64,000 nucleotides of DNA, taken from assembly GCA_964484675.1 (NCBI GenBank), contig CAZAFC010000004.1, positions 46,468-110,467 on the forward strand, given 5' to 3'. Made by a program: the position numbers and the translations under genes. The number at the start of each line of letters is the position of its first letter. Within the stretch, counting starts at the first letter, position 1. The notes under the pieces were generated by a model, which searched no databases, was not told the DNA's origin, and saw only the letters and a program-made list of their open reading frames with translations. The stretch comes from CAZAFC01 sp964484675. GTDB lineage: Bacteria > Patescibacteriota > Saccharimonadia > Saccharimonadales > UBA4665. This document shows, in pieces, positions 15,028-24,607 of this stretch.

Positions 15028-18000
15028 CTATTCAAAATCACCGTGCTCAGCGCGCATTCCTTGCCGGCGCGCTCTGTTTGAACTCCGCCGCATCTCGCGC
15101 ACCGCAGGTACTGAATAGCAAATATCAAGCTCACCCCGATCGTTCAGGCCCAGCCGCCGATACGTCGCCGGCACCATGCCGCTTGTCTGTGCGGCCTTAA
15201 TTTCATCCTCGCTCAAGCCGGCTTTGGTGAGCAAATCATCGTGCGGCGTCCAATCGATATCGACACTGTATGGCCGTGCGCGCAAAATATGCAGCTGCCG
15301 CAAGAGCTGCGCGCCAATCAATACGCTGCCGTCCGGCTTGCGCTGCATATTCTCGCGGCTCGCTTTGTCGGCCAGCACAATCAGCGCCGCGAGCGCCCGG
15401 AATGTGCACCTCAGCTGGCGCGAAGCAGCCTCGACCGGTGTCCACATCAACGCCGGCTCAAGTGATATTTTTTTGTCGTCATAGTACTGCCTTTGAACGG
15501 CGGTCGAGTATTGCCACTGCTCGTGCGTCAATGCCTCCCCGTCGCTGGTCGCAACCTGCGCGTAGTCAATCGGCTCAACGCCAGACCTCAGTCCATACCT
15601 TTCTTCAAGTTCGCGCAGCATGGCCCACGGCATGCAGGTCGACGCAGCATTCGTGCCACCAAGATTGATAAACTCAATACCATGGTCTGGCTGCTTGAGA
15701 CGCCGCTTGATGGCTGCTGCAATGGTGGTAGGCTTGGCCTCTGTACGCAGCTCAGCCATTCGCAGCGTCGCGAAGTGTACGGGCAGTGGTCGCACCCTCA
15801 ATCGCTCGACAATCTCGAGGCCTTTTTCCCGCGGCAAATGGCCGCCCGGCCGCGCCAAACGATGCGCGCGCTTGAGCGTTTCCATGTCTCGCTCTTCTTG
15901 GGTGCGAGCACGCAACACCGTCGAGTCGTTCACGCCGGCTAGCTCAGCGATTTCTTTGTACGAAATATCCGCATCAGTTGCCAAGGCTTCCTCAAACGCC
16001 AATCGCATCATGACGACCTGCTCATCCGTGAAGTGCAAATCAAACCCTTTTATTCCGTGGCCCGCGAACCGGCGCTTGTACTCCGGCTCATACCGCTCTT
16101 TGTCCTTCAGGCATTGCACGACAAATTTCTCGCCCAGTTCTTGACGCATCGTGCCCACGGTGACATCAGTGGCAAGCGCCTGAGGGATCGCGGCAATCGC
16201 TTCACCCACCGCCGCCACGGATGCTGGACTATAGTAGCCAGTTTCCCGGCGGTTCTTGCCGATGCGCGGCTCCGGCTCCAGCTCCAGTTTGGTGAGCAGC
16301 AGCGCCATCATGTCTTTGCTAACATCATGCATCTTCATGAGATCCGTCAGGGTTTTTTCGCCTTCTTGCCACAGACTGGCCGGCGGGTTTTCGTCAAGAT
16401 ACGCCTCGGCAGCTGGCTCATACCAGCGATCGTAATTGGCCGTGTCGTCCTTGTATGGCGCCCAAATGCCAATCGAGCGGAAACCTTCATCATCAAGCAC
16501 GCGCTGAACGTGCGACAGTGGTGAACTATAGTACGCAGCCAGGGCCGAAGCGGCGATAAATCCCTCTTCTAAAGCCACGGCGCGCTCAAATGCCTGTCTG
16601 CCAAGCGTCATCTGGCGCACCGACTGGTTCGGCACAAGCGCCGCACGCAAACGCTCAGGCAGCGCCTCGAGCAACGGCGGCTCTGCAATTCGACTGCCCT
16701 CAAACTCGAGCCGCAGCGCATCCGTTTTTGGCTCTAAGACCTGGCCTTGCTGCACATCATCAAGGCCAAAGGCGCCCCAAATAGTCACCGTCTCCTCGGA
16801 ATGAGGCACGTTAATCTCAATGATGCGCGTCCGATACTGCGCGTTCAGCCGCAGCCCCCGGCCAATACGCTGCGCCAGCTGGAGCGCCGACGCGTTCGGC
16901 CCGATCACAATAATGGTGTTAATGTTGCCGTTGTAGCCCTGGCTGAGCATGTTGACTGTCGTTAGCACGCTCAGCTCGCCGTCCTCAAATCGCGCCAAGA
17001 TATCATTATTATTAGCTTCGTACGTGCTGAGCCGAGCCGCGAGCGTCGTACCGTCGTCCGCACCGCCCTGGACATGCGCGGCATTCACCATTGCCGCCAC
17101 CGCTTCCGCTTGTTTGGCTTTTTCGCCCGGCCGACAATACACGAGCACGCGCCGGCCATTTTTGGCATCTTCGTAGGCTAGCCCGGCGGCAAACGCCTGC
17201 GCCTCTTCCTGATCGGCAGCGTAGAAGCTGTACAGCTCGGCATCATTCACGATTCCTTCGTAGATGCAGTCCGTGATCGTCCCTACATCGATGTGCCGGA
17301 ACATCTTTCGCAGATCACGATCCACGCCGTAAGCTGGTGTCGCCGTGAAATAATACACACGGGCGAAATTGTTCATCAGATGCATGAGCTTGGGCTCAAG
17401 GCCGACATGCCCCTCGTCCACGACCGCCACGCCAATGTCGCCGGCGGCAAATGCTTTTTGAGCAATTGCTTTCTCGAGCGATTGCTTCGTAACCAGCTTG
17501 AGCGCGCCTTCAGTCTGCTTGTCGTGTTGCCAATAAGCAGCAATATCCGCCTCCGGCCCCAGCCAGCGCCGGAACGTATCATCGCCCGTGTCACCCTTGA
17601 ACTGCCGCTGCAGCTCCTGTCCCGGCACAACTACCAGCCCTTGCGTATCCTTCGTGCCAACGCCCGCCGCCCGCAAAAATCGGGCAAGCATCACCGTCTT
17701 GCCAACACCGGTCGGCGCGATAACCAGCAGATTGTCTTTGAGCCTAAGCTCGGCGTTTCCGCTCTCCATTGTCTCCAAATAACTCTTGGGCAGCGTTTGG
17801 GCGTGCTCATACATGCCGGCCATAATTCGCCCCTGAAAGCGATCGCGAGCATCGCCGTCCGCAGCCTCGCTGGTTACTGATGCTTGCAGGCCAAAACCAG
17901 CACGGTGCAGATTGTTGGCGATTTTGGTTTGCGATCGAAGCCACGAAATCGTGCGCGCAAGCGGCTCCTCGGGATCAGCCAAATTAACCGCCGTCCGCAA

Positions 18001-18204
18001 CGCCAAATCCCCGGCCGTCAGCAAGGCTTTGCGCACGTCGCACCGCGCTTCATCATCAACAACCACATCAGGCAAAAATGCCGCCTCCGCTGGCAGAATC
18101 TCACACTTAAGTAGCGCCTCCACTTGTGCCAAACCGGCAGTACCAGCCGCGGCGCCACGCTCCGCGCTCATATTTGCAAACCCTGCAGCATGCCTTAACC
18201 CCAC
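15028..18204 (-). CDS. large SF2 DEAD/DEAH-box helicase with helix-turn-helix region
   Basis: Up to 1058 residues. Helicase motifs: Walker A APTGVGKTV (about 163-171), motif II VVDEGH, motif III YYFTATPAYG, motif VI QLAQRIGRGLRLN. The C-terminal half is unassigned but contains a helix-turn-helix-like stretch (ISYKEIAELAGVNDSTVLRA). It resembles SSL2/RAD25-type or phage- and defence-associated helicases. The substrate (DNA repair, restriction or plasmid) cannot be decided. The start is uncertain: GTG 18204 or ATG 18171. It stands alone, not in an operon with known nuclease genes. Confidence 0.85.
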   Translation of the reverse strand: MGLRHAAGFANMSAERGAAAGTAGLAQVEALLKCEILPAEAAFLPDVVVDDEARCDVRKALLTAGDLALRTAVNLADPEEPLARTISWLRSQTKIANNLHRAGFGLQASVTSEAADGDARDRFQGRIMAGMYEHAQTLPKSYLETMESGNAELRLKDNLLVIAPTGVGKTVMLARFLRAAGVGTKDTQGLVVVPGQELQRQFKGDTGDDTFRRWLGPEADIAAYWQHDKQTEGALKLVTKQSLEKAIAQKAFAAGDIGVAVVDEGHVGLEPKLMHLMNNFARVYYFTATPAYGVDRDLRKMFRHIDVGTITDCIYEGIVNDAELYSFYAADQEEAQAFAAGLAYEDAKNGRRVLVYCRPGEKAKQAEAVAAMVNAAHVQGGADDGTTLAARLSTYEANNNDILARFEDGELSVLTTVNMLSQGYNGNINTIIVIGPNASALQLAQRIGRGLRLNAQYRTRIIEINVPHSEETVTIWGAFGLDDVQQGQVLEPKTDALRLEFEGSRIAEPPLLEALPERLRAALVPNQSVRQMTLGRQAFERAVALEEGFIAASALAAYYSSPLSHVQRVLDDEGFRSIGIWAPYKDDTANYDRWYEPAAEAYLDENPPASLWQEGEKTLTDLMKMHDVSKDMMALLLTKLELEPEPRIGKNRRETGYYSPASVAAVGEAIAAIPQALATDVTVGTMRQELGEKFVVQCLKDKERYEPEYKRRFAGHGIKGFDLHFTDEQVVMMRLAFEEALATDADISYKEIAELAGVNDSTVLRARTQEERDMETLKRAHRLARPGGHLPREKGLEIVERLRVRPLPVHFATLRMAELRTEAKPTTIAAAIKRRLKQPDHGIEFINLGGTNAASTCMPWAMLRELEERYGLRSGVEPIDYAQVATSDGEALTHEQWQYSTAVQRQYYDDKKISLEPALMWTPVEAASRQLRCTFRALAALIVLADKASRENMQRKPDGSVLIGAQLLRQLHILRARPYSVDIDWTPHDDLLTKAGLSEDEIKAAQTSGMVPATYRRLGLNDRGELDICYSVPAVREMRRSSNRARRQGMRAEHGDFE

Positions 18205-18255
18205 TCAACAATTGACACTCCATCTTACCGTGGCAACGCGGCAAGCACAAGCGCA

Positions 18256-18810
18256 TTAGCACGAGAATAGCGCAATGTGCGCCACCGAAGAAGGCGATCC
18301 AGCCGCGGCCGATGGAGCAATCAGCACCTCTGGCAGTGGCGATGGCGGCTCATGGCCATCAAGCGGAACATGATGGCCATGAGCGCGCAGTCGCAGCGTG
18401 CCAGCCGCCAGATCACTCGAGGAGCGCGGCAACACCGCAAGTTGGTCTTGGCCGATTGAGGTAACCGCCGGATGCACGACCTGCATCGCCAGCGGCACAA
18501 GATCGTCAAGCGGACAAAACGACGATGCCACTACTCGCGCCGCGCCAAATGCCGCAATCGCGAGCGCGCGGCGCATTCGGTTGCCGCTGGTTTGCTCGCG
18601 CGCCGCAATATGCGCCTCCTGCAAACGCCGGCTGATTGCGTGCGAATGTCCGCAAGCACCGTGATGGTGCCCGTGCTCGGCATGAGTGTCAGGTGGTAGA
18701 TCGGCACGAGCTTCGGTCGCCTGGCCCGGAGACATGCGGCCCTCGGCACGTCGATCCGGCGAATATTCGGCGCGTCCAGAATGGCCGTGAGGCGCATGCA
18801 TTTCTGCCAT
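18256..18810 (-). CDS. histidine-rich protein, unknown
   Basis: 184 residues with a His-rich N-terminal third (AEHGHHHGACGHSHA) and a second His patch (RAHGHHVPLDGHEP). This suggests metal binding, but no family is recognised and no signal peptide is clear. It is supported as a gene by the leaderless signature: TACTAT at 18817-18822, exactly 6 nt before ATG 18810. Confidence 0.55.
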   Translation of the reverse strand: MAEMHAPHGHSGRAEYSPDRRAEGRMSPGQATEARADLPPDTHAEHGHHHGACGHSHAISRRLQEAHIAAREQTSGNRMRRALAIAAFGAARVVASSFCPLDDLVPLAMQVVHPAVTSIGQDQLAVLPRSSSDLAAGTLRLRAHGHHVPLDGHEPPSPLPEVLIAPSAAAGSPSSVAHIALFSC

Positions 18811-18925
18811 GCTTCGATAGTAACGCGCATAAGTGGTAGCCGCAAATTTGTCGCGTGCCGCAAGCGCCAGCCAGCATATCTCATGTGAGTAGGATGGATT
18901 TGCCCAGAACGTGCCGCAAATCATG

Positions 18926-18931
18926 TATCAT
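18926..18931 (+). promoter_or_regulatory. -10 box of leaderless Nudix gene
   Basis: TATCAT, 6 nt before ATG 18938. Confidence 0.5.
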
Positions 18932-18937
18932 ACTTAT

Positions 18938-19528
18938 ATGAAAAAGCTTGTGCCCGCCAACGCGATCCTGATTCCGCCCGAAGCCACCTGTGCGTTCCAT
19001 GGTATTATCTACGATGTTTTTCAGTGGCAGCAACAGCTTTTCGATGGCTCGCATACCACATTTGAGATGCTTCGCCGTCCAGACACGGTCGAAACGATCG
19101 CTATCATTGGCTCGCAGGTGCTGGTGATTGATGAAGATCAGCCGCACCGCGGCCGAATGGTGCGGTTCCCGGGCGGCCGGACCGATGCCAGCGAATCGAC
19201 GCTTGCCGCCGCACAGCGCGAGCTACTCGAAGAAACCGGCTATTCGCTGAGCAACTGGAAATTGCTCGCCGTTCGCCAGCCGCACAGCAAGATGGAGTGG
19301 TTCATTTACACGTACGTCGCCTGGGGCGACGCCCGCCAAGCGCCCGCCCACCCCGACGCTGGCGAGCACAATACTACTCAACTCGTGTCGTTTGATGAAC
19401 TCCAAAATCTCGCCCAGCAAAATGTCGGCGACCCCGGCCGAAATAAGGGGCTGCTGGCGGGCATTACGAACGTCGAAGCCTTGCTCGCACGCCCAGCATT
19501 TACCGGCCAGGAAATCGAACGAGCGTAG
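18938..19528 (+). CDS. Nudix hydrolase
   Basis: 196 residues with an intact Nudix box (GGRTDASESTLAAAQRELLE followed by ETGY). The early strands and length are similar to ADP-ribose pyrophosphatase-type enzymes, so a nucleoside-diphosphate-X substrate is likely; the exact one is unknown. The start at 18938 lies 6 nt after TATCAT (18926-18931), so it is probably leaderless. The next gene starts 28 bp downstream with its own -10 box. Confidence 0.87.
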   Translation: MKKLVPANAILIPPEATCAFHGIIYDVFQWQQQLFDGSHTTFEMLRRPDTVETIAIIGSQVLVIDEDQPHRGRMVRFPGGRTDASESTLAAAQRELLEETGYSLSNWKLLAVRQPHSKMEWFIYTYVAWGDARQAPAHPDAGEHNTTQLVSFDELQNLAQQNVGDPGRNKGLLAGITNVEALLARPAFTGQEIERA

Positions 19529-19544
19529 CCGCCGCGCAATCAGC

Positions 19545-19550
19545 TATACT
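19545..19550 (+). promoter_or_regulatory. -10 box of leaderless gene
   Basis: TATACT, 6 nt before ATG 19557 and independent of the Nudix gene upstream. Confidence 0.6.
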
Positions 19551-19556
19551 ACTAGC

Positions 19557-20102
19557 ATGAACGCTTACGAAACCGCGCGCAATCAGTACCGGCCCGAGCA
19601 CGTCGCGCTGCTGCTCATTGCCGAGTCGCCACCGCCCGTTGCCAACGTGCAAAGCAGCCGGCAATTCTATTACAGTGACCGCATCCGCAAAGACGATCGC
19701 CTGTTCACAAACACCATTCGCGCGCTTTACCCCGAGGCAGCTAACAGCTCTGAAGCCGAACTCGAAGCGCACAAGGCCGACTGGCTGCGTCGCTTTCAGA
19801 CGTCGGGCTGCTTCATGATCGAAGCTCTCGAGGAATCACAGGCACATGGAGTGACCAAGCAGCAACGCCAGGATCGCATCCGCGCCGCACTACCGCGCCT
19901 GCTTGAGCGCGTGCGGTCGCTGGCCGAGCCAAGCACGAAAATCGTTCTCATCAAGTCGAACGTTTTTGATGTTGCCGCCGAACCTTTGCGCGAAGCCGGA
20001 TTTGCCATTCTGAATACCGAGCTCGTTGACTACCCCGGCCGCTTCAATCAAAAAGCGTATCGGGAAAAGCTGGCCGCGCTCGCGCATCAAGCAAACATCT
20101 GA
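19557..20102 (+). CDS. conserved-looking cytoplasmic protein, unknown
   Basis: 181 residues. It starts with a hydrophobic strand carrying AESPPP (VALLLIAESPPPVANV), then a tyrosine-rich SSRQFYYSDRIRKDDRLF segment, and later a strand KIVLIKSNVFD. The AESPP strand plus a late hydrophobic strand recalls uracil-DNA-glycosylase-like folds, but I cannot confirm that. The start is fixed by TATACT-N6-ATG. Confidence 0.65.
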   Translation: MNAYETARNQYRPEHVALLLIAESPPPVANVQSSRQFYYSDRIRKDDRLFTNTIRALYPEAANSSEAELEAHKADWLRRFQTSGCFMIEALEESQAHGVTKQQRQDRIRAALPRLLERVRSLAEPSTKIVLIKSNVFDVAAEPLREAGFAILNTELVDYPGRFNQKAYREKLAALAHQANI

Positions 20103-20206
20103 GTAGCATATCATGCGCACGAGCAACGCCCGCCAAAGTGAGCGACGTAGATGCGTGCAAAGAATAGCACGACCTATGCGAGTGCTAGATCTTCGCTACT
20201 GCCGGC

Positions 20207-20575
20207 CTAATAAAACAGCAATGCCGCAGCCATGAACAGTAAGCCGACGTCGCGAAACGTGACATCAAGCAGGCTAAGGTTTGCGAGCGTAATGCCGGCA
20301 AGCGTCAGCACACTCAAGCCCGCAGCCACCCGAATATACGTGCCACTGAGTAGCCACGCCGCAAGCACCAGCTGATAAATCGACAGCAATCTCAGTAGCA
20401 AGCTCGCATGTATAACGTTCGTCAGTACATGCGGCAAGTAGCCGATCCAGTTGTCAGGGTGCGCGAGCGACTCAATTGCCGCGTACGCAAACACAAATGC
20501 CAGCCCCAAACGCAAACACATTGACGTCGTGCTTCGGTCGCTTTCTTTGGATAGACTTCGCAACAGATTCGTCAT
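20207..20575 (-). CDS. DoxX-like small membrane protein
   Basis: 122 residues with four predicted helices (CLRLGLAFVFAYAAIESLA; LLLRLLSIYQLVLAAWLL; VAAGLSVLTLAGITLANL; VGLLFMAAALLFY), in the style of DoxX-type quinol-oxidase-associated proteins. It lies 34 bp downstream of the cupredoxin gene on the same strand and is probably co-transcribed with it, which hints at a redox or copper role. Confidence 0.68.
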   Translation of the reverse strand: MTNLLRSLSKESDRSTTSMCLRLGLAFVFAYAAIESLAHPDNWIGYLPHVLTNVIHASLLLRLLSIYQLVLAAWLLSGTYIRVAAGLSVLTLAGITLANLSLLDVTFRDVGLLFMAAALLFY

Positions 20576-20609
20576 AGTTTCGTTGGTGCCTCAGCGTTCT
20601 TTCACGAAC

Positions 20610-21005
20610 TTAATTAATAGTGATGTGGCCGGTTTGGCTCGGATCCAGGTGATTGTGGTAGCCAAACGAGCCCTTTTTCATCACCATAAATGTCTTGGTC
20701 TGGCCGGGCGAAACTTGCCCGACATTGAGATCGGTGTCGTCGGTGTGCACCGGGTGCGGATCGGACTCGAACTGCACGTCCTGACTGCTCGTGTTCTTAA
20801 TGGCGACAGTGTCGTTTGCTTTCACCGTGGTCAGCGCCGGGCTAAATCCGCCGTCAGAGTATGTAATCGTTGCCGCGGCAGACGTGCTCGAGCCTGACAT
20901 CGCGCCGTTGTTGGATGTCGTCGATTTTTTATGCGTAAGCCCTAGTACCAAGCCGGCGATGATGATCACCACTGCCAGCGCGCCAATAATTTTCTTTGTG
21001 TTCAT
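20610..21005 (-). CDS. membrane-anchored cupredoxin-like protein
   Basis: 131 residues. An N-terminal anchor or signal (IIGALAVVIIIAGLVLGL) is followed by a Ser/Thr linker and a cupredoxin beta-sandwich (TITYSDGGFSPALTTVKAND). The usual C-terminal copper loop Cys is replaced by His: GSFGYHNHLDPSQTGHITI, with another His-rich stretch DPHPVHTDD. Copper binding is likely but the centre would not be a classical blue type 1 site. ATG 21005 has AAAGGAG 6-7 nt upstream. Confidence 0.82.
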   Translation of the reverse strand: MNTKKIIGALAVVIIIAGLVLGLTHKKSTTSNNGAMSGSSTSAAATITYSDGGFSPALTTVKANDTVAIKNTSSQDVQFESDPHPVHTDDTDLNVGQVSPGQTKTFMVMKKGSFGYHNHLDPSQTGHITIN

Positions 21006-21182
21006 GCATGCTCCTTTTGCGCGCAATTACCACACTGAGCCGCGCTTATGGTTTTACTATATGAAGCGCTGGTAGCGATGTCAAGGCGATCGAAGATCGC
21101 AGCCAAAAATCACCACGAAAATAATTGTGCTTTTCGCGCTTTCAGGCTATGCTGATGAAAAGATGAAAGCAACCAGCACTCA

Positions 21183-22556
21183 ATGAAAAAAAATTTATTG
21201 GAACGTGCCATTGATGCGCCAGCCGAAGCGCTCCAGCATGGGGTCGAGGGCGGTCAGCGTATTGCCAAAACGCTCCCGCTCGCCGGCCGCGGACCGTTCA
21301 AAAAGGCTAAAGATTACTGGTATTTGCTCGGCCCCGGCCTGACAACCGGCGCTTCCGACGACGATCCATCCGGCATCGCCACCTACTCACAAACCGGCGC
21401 GCAGTACGGTTTTGGCCTGTTGTGGCTAGCTGGCTTCACCTTGCCGCTCATGGCCATCGTGCAGGAAATGTGCGCCCGCATCGGCCTCGTGACCGGCCGC
21501 GGCTTAGCCGGCAATATCCGCGTGCATTTTGGGCGGCGAATGTTGTATTTCAGCACGCTGCTGTTGTTCGCTGCCAATGCGTTCAACATCGGTGCCGACA
21601 TCGGCGCAATGGCCAAGGCCACGCAGCTTATCCTGCCGCACATGAGCTTCACGCTGCTGGTCTGCGGCTTCACATTGCTCATTTTGCTGCTGCAAATTTT
21701 TACGCCGTATGTGCAGTATGCCAAGTACCTCAAGTGGCTGGCGCTGGTGCTGCTTGCCTACGTGGCGTCGGCGATTTTGTCGCATCCGGACTGGGGAGCG
21801 GTATTCAAGCATCTTGCGGTGCCGCATGTCGCATTTACAAAGGATCAGCTGCTGCTGGTGTGCGCGATTTTGGGAACGACCATTTCGCCGTATCTGTTTT
21901 TCTGGCAGACGTCGCAGGAGATTGAAGAAGAAGTGGCGGCCGGCCAGACGACGATCCGGGCGCGCAGCGGCTCTGACCATCAGGCAATTCGCAAGATGCG
22001 CATCGACGTGTGGTCCGGCATGTTTTTGTCGAACATCGTGATGTTCTTTATTATTGCCGCCTGCGGGAGCGTGCTGTTCGCGCATGGCGTTCGCAACATC
22101 AGCACAGCGGCGCAGGCTGCCGAGGCGCTGCGGCCGTTCGCTGGCAATGCCACCTTTTGGCTGTTTTCGGGCGGAATTATCGGCATGGGTTTGCTGGCGA
22201 TTCCGGTGCTCGCGGCCTCGAGCTCATATGCCGTTACAGAGAGCCTCGGCCGGCGGCAAGGCCTCAATTCCAAACTCAAGCAGGCTTCGACATTTTACGG
22301 CACAATCATCATCTCGATGTTTATCGGGCTCGGCATCAATTTCATCGGGCTGAATCCCATCAAGGCGCTCATTTATTCAGCTGTCGCAAACGGCGTGGTG
22401 GCACCGGTGGTACTGGTACTGATCGTGCTCATTGCGCGCAATCCGAAAGTCATGGGCGAATGGGCTAATAAGCGCTGGATGAATGGCATTGGCTGGGCAG
22501 TGGTGGCGCTCATGACAGTTTCGGGCGCTGCGGCGCTGTATTCGCTCGTTCCGTAA
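21183..22556 (+). CDS. Nramp-family divalent metal transporter (divergent subgroup)
   Basis: 457 residues with about eleven membrane helices. The helix-1 motif is ASDDDPSGIATYSQ, where classical Nramp has DPGN, and the helix-6 motif is LGTTISPYLFFWQ instead of MPHN. The metal-coordinating Asn and Met of manganese/iron importers are therefore missing, as in Nramp-related transporters of other specificity (for example magnesium); the substrate is inferred only. ATG 21183 lacks a strong ribosome site. Confidence 0.88.
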   Translation: MKKNLLERAIDAPAEALQHGVEGGQRIAKTLPLAGRGPFKKAKDYWYLLGPGLTTGASDDDPSGIATYSQTGAQYGFGLLWLAGFTLPLMAIVQEMCARIGLVTGRGLAGNIRVHFGRRMLYFSTLLLFAANAFNIGADIGAMAKATQLILPHMSFTLLVCGFTLLILLLQIFTPYVQYAKYLKWLALVLLAYVASAILSHPDWGAVFKHLAVPHVAFTKDQLLLVCAILGTTISPYLFFWQTSQEIEEEVAAGQTTIRARSGSDHQAIRKMRIDVWSGMFLSNIVMFFIIAACGSVLFAHGVRNISTAAQAAEALRPFAGNATFWLFSGGIIGMGLLAIPVLAASSSYAVTESLGRRQGLNSKLKQASTFYGTIIISMFIGLGINFIGLNPIKALIYSAVANGVVAPVVLVLIVLIARNPKVMGEWANKRWMNGIGWAVVALMTVSGAAALYSLVP

Positions 22557-22672
22557 CGACAGGCGGCGCCCAGCGATACGGGCCCCGCACACCTACCGGA
22601 AAGCCGGCTTTCGCCCGGCCGCAACTCGTGCTACAGTACGTATCAGCATTCAAAAATGGAGATTATTTCTGC

Positions 22673-23632
22673 ATGGCAGACACAAAATATGTGGTCGAAG
22701 CCACCGACCTGCAAAAATCATACGGCAAAACAGTGGTGCTCAAAGGCATCGATATCAAACTTGAGCGTGGCACTATGCTCGCCTTACTTGGCCCGAACGG
22801 CGCCGGCAAAACCACTACCGTGCGGATTTTGAGCACTCTGCTCGGCTTTGACGGCGGCAGCGTAAAGGTCGAAGGTTACGACGTGGCGACCGAGCCAGAC
22901 AAAGTGCGCAGCGTGATCGGCCTCACCGGACAATCAGCAGCCATCGACGAACTGCTCACCGGCCGCGAAAATCTCGTCATGATGGGGCGGCTGTACCGCC
23001 TGACAGCCGAGAGCGCCAAAGCCCGCGCACAGGAATTGCTCGAGGAATTCGACTTACTCGATGCCGCTGAGCGCCCAGCCAAAACCTACTCAGGCGGCAT
23101 GCGACGGCGGCTTGACCTTGCGGTGAGTTTGATCGCCGTGCCGCCAGTGATTTTCCTCGACGAGCCTACGACCGGCCTCGACCCACGGTCGCGCCTGGCC
23201 ATGTGGGCGATCATCCGCAAGCTCATGGACGGGGGCACGAGCATCTTGCTGACTACGCAATATCTCGAGGAAGCCGACCAGCTTGCCGACCGTATCGTGG
23301 TGATTGACGGCGGCAAAGTCATTGCCGAAGGCACCGCCAGCGAGCTCAAAAGCAAGGTCGGTAAAGACCGTCTCGAGCTCACATTCAAGGACATTGGCAC
23401 GCTCCACAAAGCTGTCGATCTGCTCGGACAAGCGATTCTGGCCTCTGATGACAAAGAACTCTCGGCGACCATCGTCATCCAAGACCCAAACACCGACGTC
23501 CAGGCGACGCTCAACATGCTCGCCAAAAACAGCGTCACGATCCAATCAATGAGCATCCACAAGCCCACGCTCGACGACGTTTTCCTGTCGCTCACCGGCA
23601 CCCAAAAATCAAAGCAAGAGGATGAAAAATAA
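22673..23632 (+). CDS. ABC transporter ATP-binding protein, DrrA type
   Basis: 319 residues. Walker A GPNGAGKTTT, signature YSGGMRRRLD, Walker B VIFLDEPTTGLD, and a C-terminal extension of about 90 residues typical of DrrA/daunorubicin-resistance ATPases. With the next gene it forms an exporter for a drug, lipid or polysaccharide. ATG 22673 has GGAG 9 nt upstream; the stop overlaps the next start (TAATG). Confidence 0.92.
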   Translation: MADTKYVVEATDLQKSYGKTVVLKGIDIKLERGTMLALLGPNGAGKTTTVRILSTLLGFDGGSVKVEGYDVATEPDKVRSVIGLTGQSAAIDELLTGRENLVMMGRLYRLTAESAKARAQELLEEFDLLDAAERPAKTYSGGMRRRLDLAVSLIAVPPVIFLDEPTTGLDPRSRLAMWAIIRKLMDGGTSILLTTQYLEEADQLADRIVVIDGGKVIAEGTASELKSKVGKDRLELTFKDIGTLHKAVDLLGQAILASDDKELSATIVIQDPNTDVQATLNMLAKNSVTIQSMSIHKPTLDDVFLSLTGTQKSKQEDEK

Positions 23633-24474
23633 TGGCGCAACCTACCACGTCAACTTCGATGCAAACCCAAACGCCGCTCGTTTTTGAGAAGCGGACAAAA
23701 CTATTTTTAACGATTCAGGATTCGCTGATTATGATCCGCCGCAGTGGGCTGCATATCCTGCGCAACACCGATCAGTTGCTCGGTGCGTTCTTCCAGCCGA
23801 TCATGTTTTTGGTGCTGTTTTCGTCGGTATTCGGCGGCGCGATCTCGATGGCCCTGCCGCATGGCGTTAGCTATTTAAACTTCTTGATGGCTGGTATTAT
23901 CGTCCAAACCGCCGCATTCGGCTCGACCACCACCGCCGTTGCCGTGTGCAATGACCTCCAAAAAGGCATCGTCGACCGATTCCGATCGCTGCCGATGTCC
24001 AACCTTGCCGTACTGAACGGCCACGTGGTGTCTGATCTGTTCCGCAACAGTATTTCGAGCGCCGTGATGATCCTGGCCGGACTTGCCATCGGCTTTCGAC
24101 CCCACGCCAGCGCCACCCAGTGGCTGCTGATCGTCGGCATTTTGTTCTTGTTCACGCTGGCGTTTTCGTGGCTGTCAGCCTTGGTCGGCGTGCTGGCCAA
24201 GAGCGTCGAAGGCGTGCAGTGGATCGCCTTCGTGCTCGTGTTCCCGCTGACATTCGCCAGCACGGCGTTTGTCCCAGCGCAAGGCATGAACCATTTCCTG
24301 CGCGACTTCGCCGTCAATCAGCCGATCACGCATGTGGTCGAAGCCGTTCGCGCGCTCATTTTGGGCAAGCCGCTTGGCGACCACGGCTGGCTCGCGGTAG
24401 CCTGGTGCATTGGTTTGCTGCTCGTCGCGATGCCATTTGCCGCTTGGTTGTTCAAGCGCAAAACTTCCGCCTAA
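23632..24474 (+). CDS. ABC-2 type transporter permease, DrrB type
   Basis: 280 residues with six helices and the ABC-2 layout (LLGAFFQPIMFLVLFSSVFG; NFLMAGIIVQTAAFGSTT; WIAFVLVFPLTFASTAFVP, then QGM). It is translationally coupled to the ATPase by a TAATG overlap. Together they make a two-gene exporter in the cytoplasmic membrane. Confidence 0.9.
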   Translation: MAQPTTSTSMQTQTPLVFEKRTKLFLTIQDSLIMIRRSGLHILRNTDQLLGAFFQPIMFLVLFSSVFGGAISMALPHGVSYLNFLMAGIIVQTAAFGSTTTAVAVCNDLQKGIVDRFRSLPMSNLAVLNGHVVSDLFRNSISSAVMILAGLAIGFRPHASATQWLLIVGILFLFTLAFSWLSALVGVLAKSVEGVQWIAFVLVFPLTFASTAFVPAQGMNHFLRDFAVNQPITHVVEAVRALILGKPLGDHGWLAVAWCIGLLLVAMPFAAWLFKRKTSA

Positions 24475-24607
24475 ATTCCACCACCAGCTCGGCCAGCGGC
24501 TACAAACCATAATCTTGTAGACCTCGTGGTGAACATTTTGGCGTGGCGCACGAAAAACGAACAATCGCCAAAATGCACCTTATGTTTTCTTGCATCACAT
24601 AAGGCTA

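Noticed and set aside
21150..21176. Possible fourth hammerhead core (CTGATGA with a later GAAA)
   Set aside because: No stem II can form between the two core segments and no stem III partner exists.
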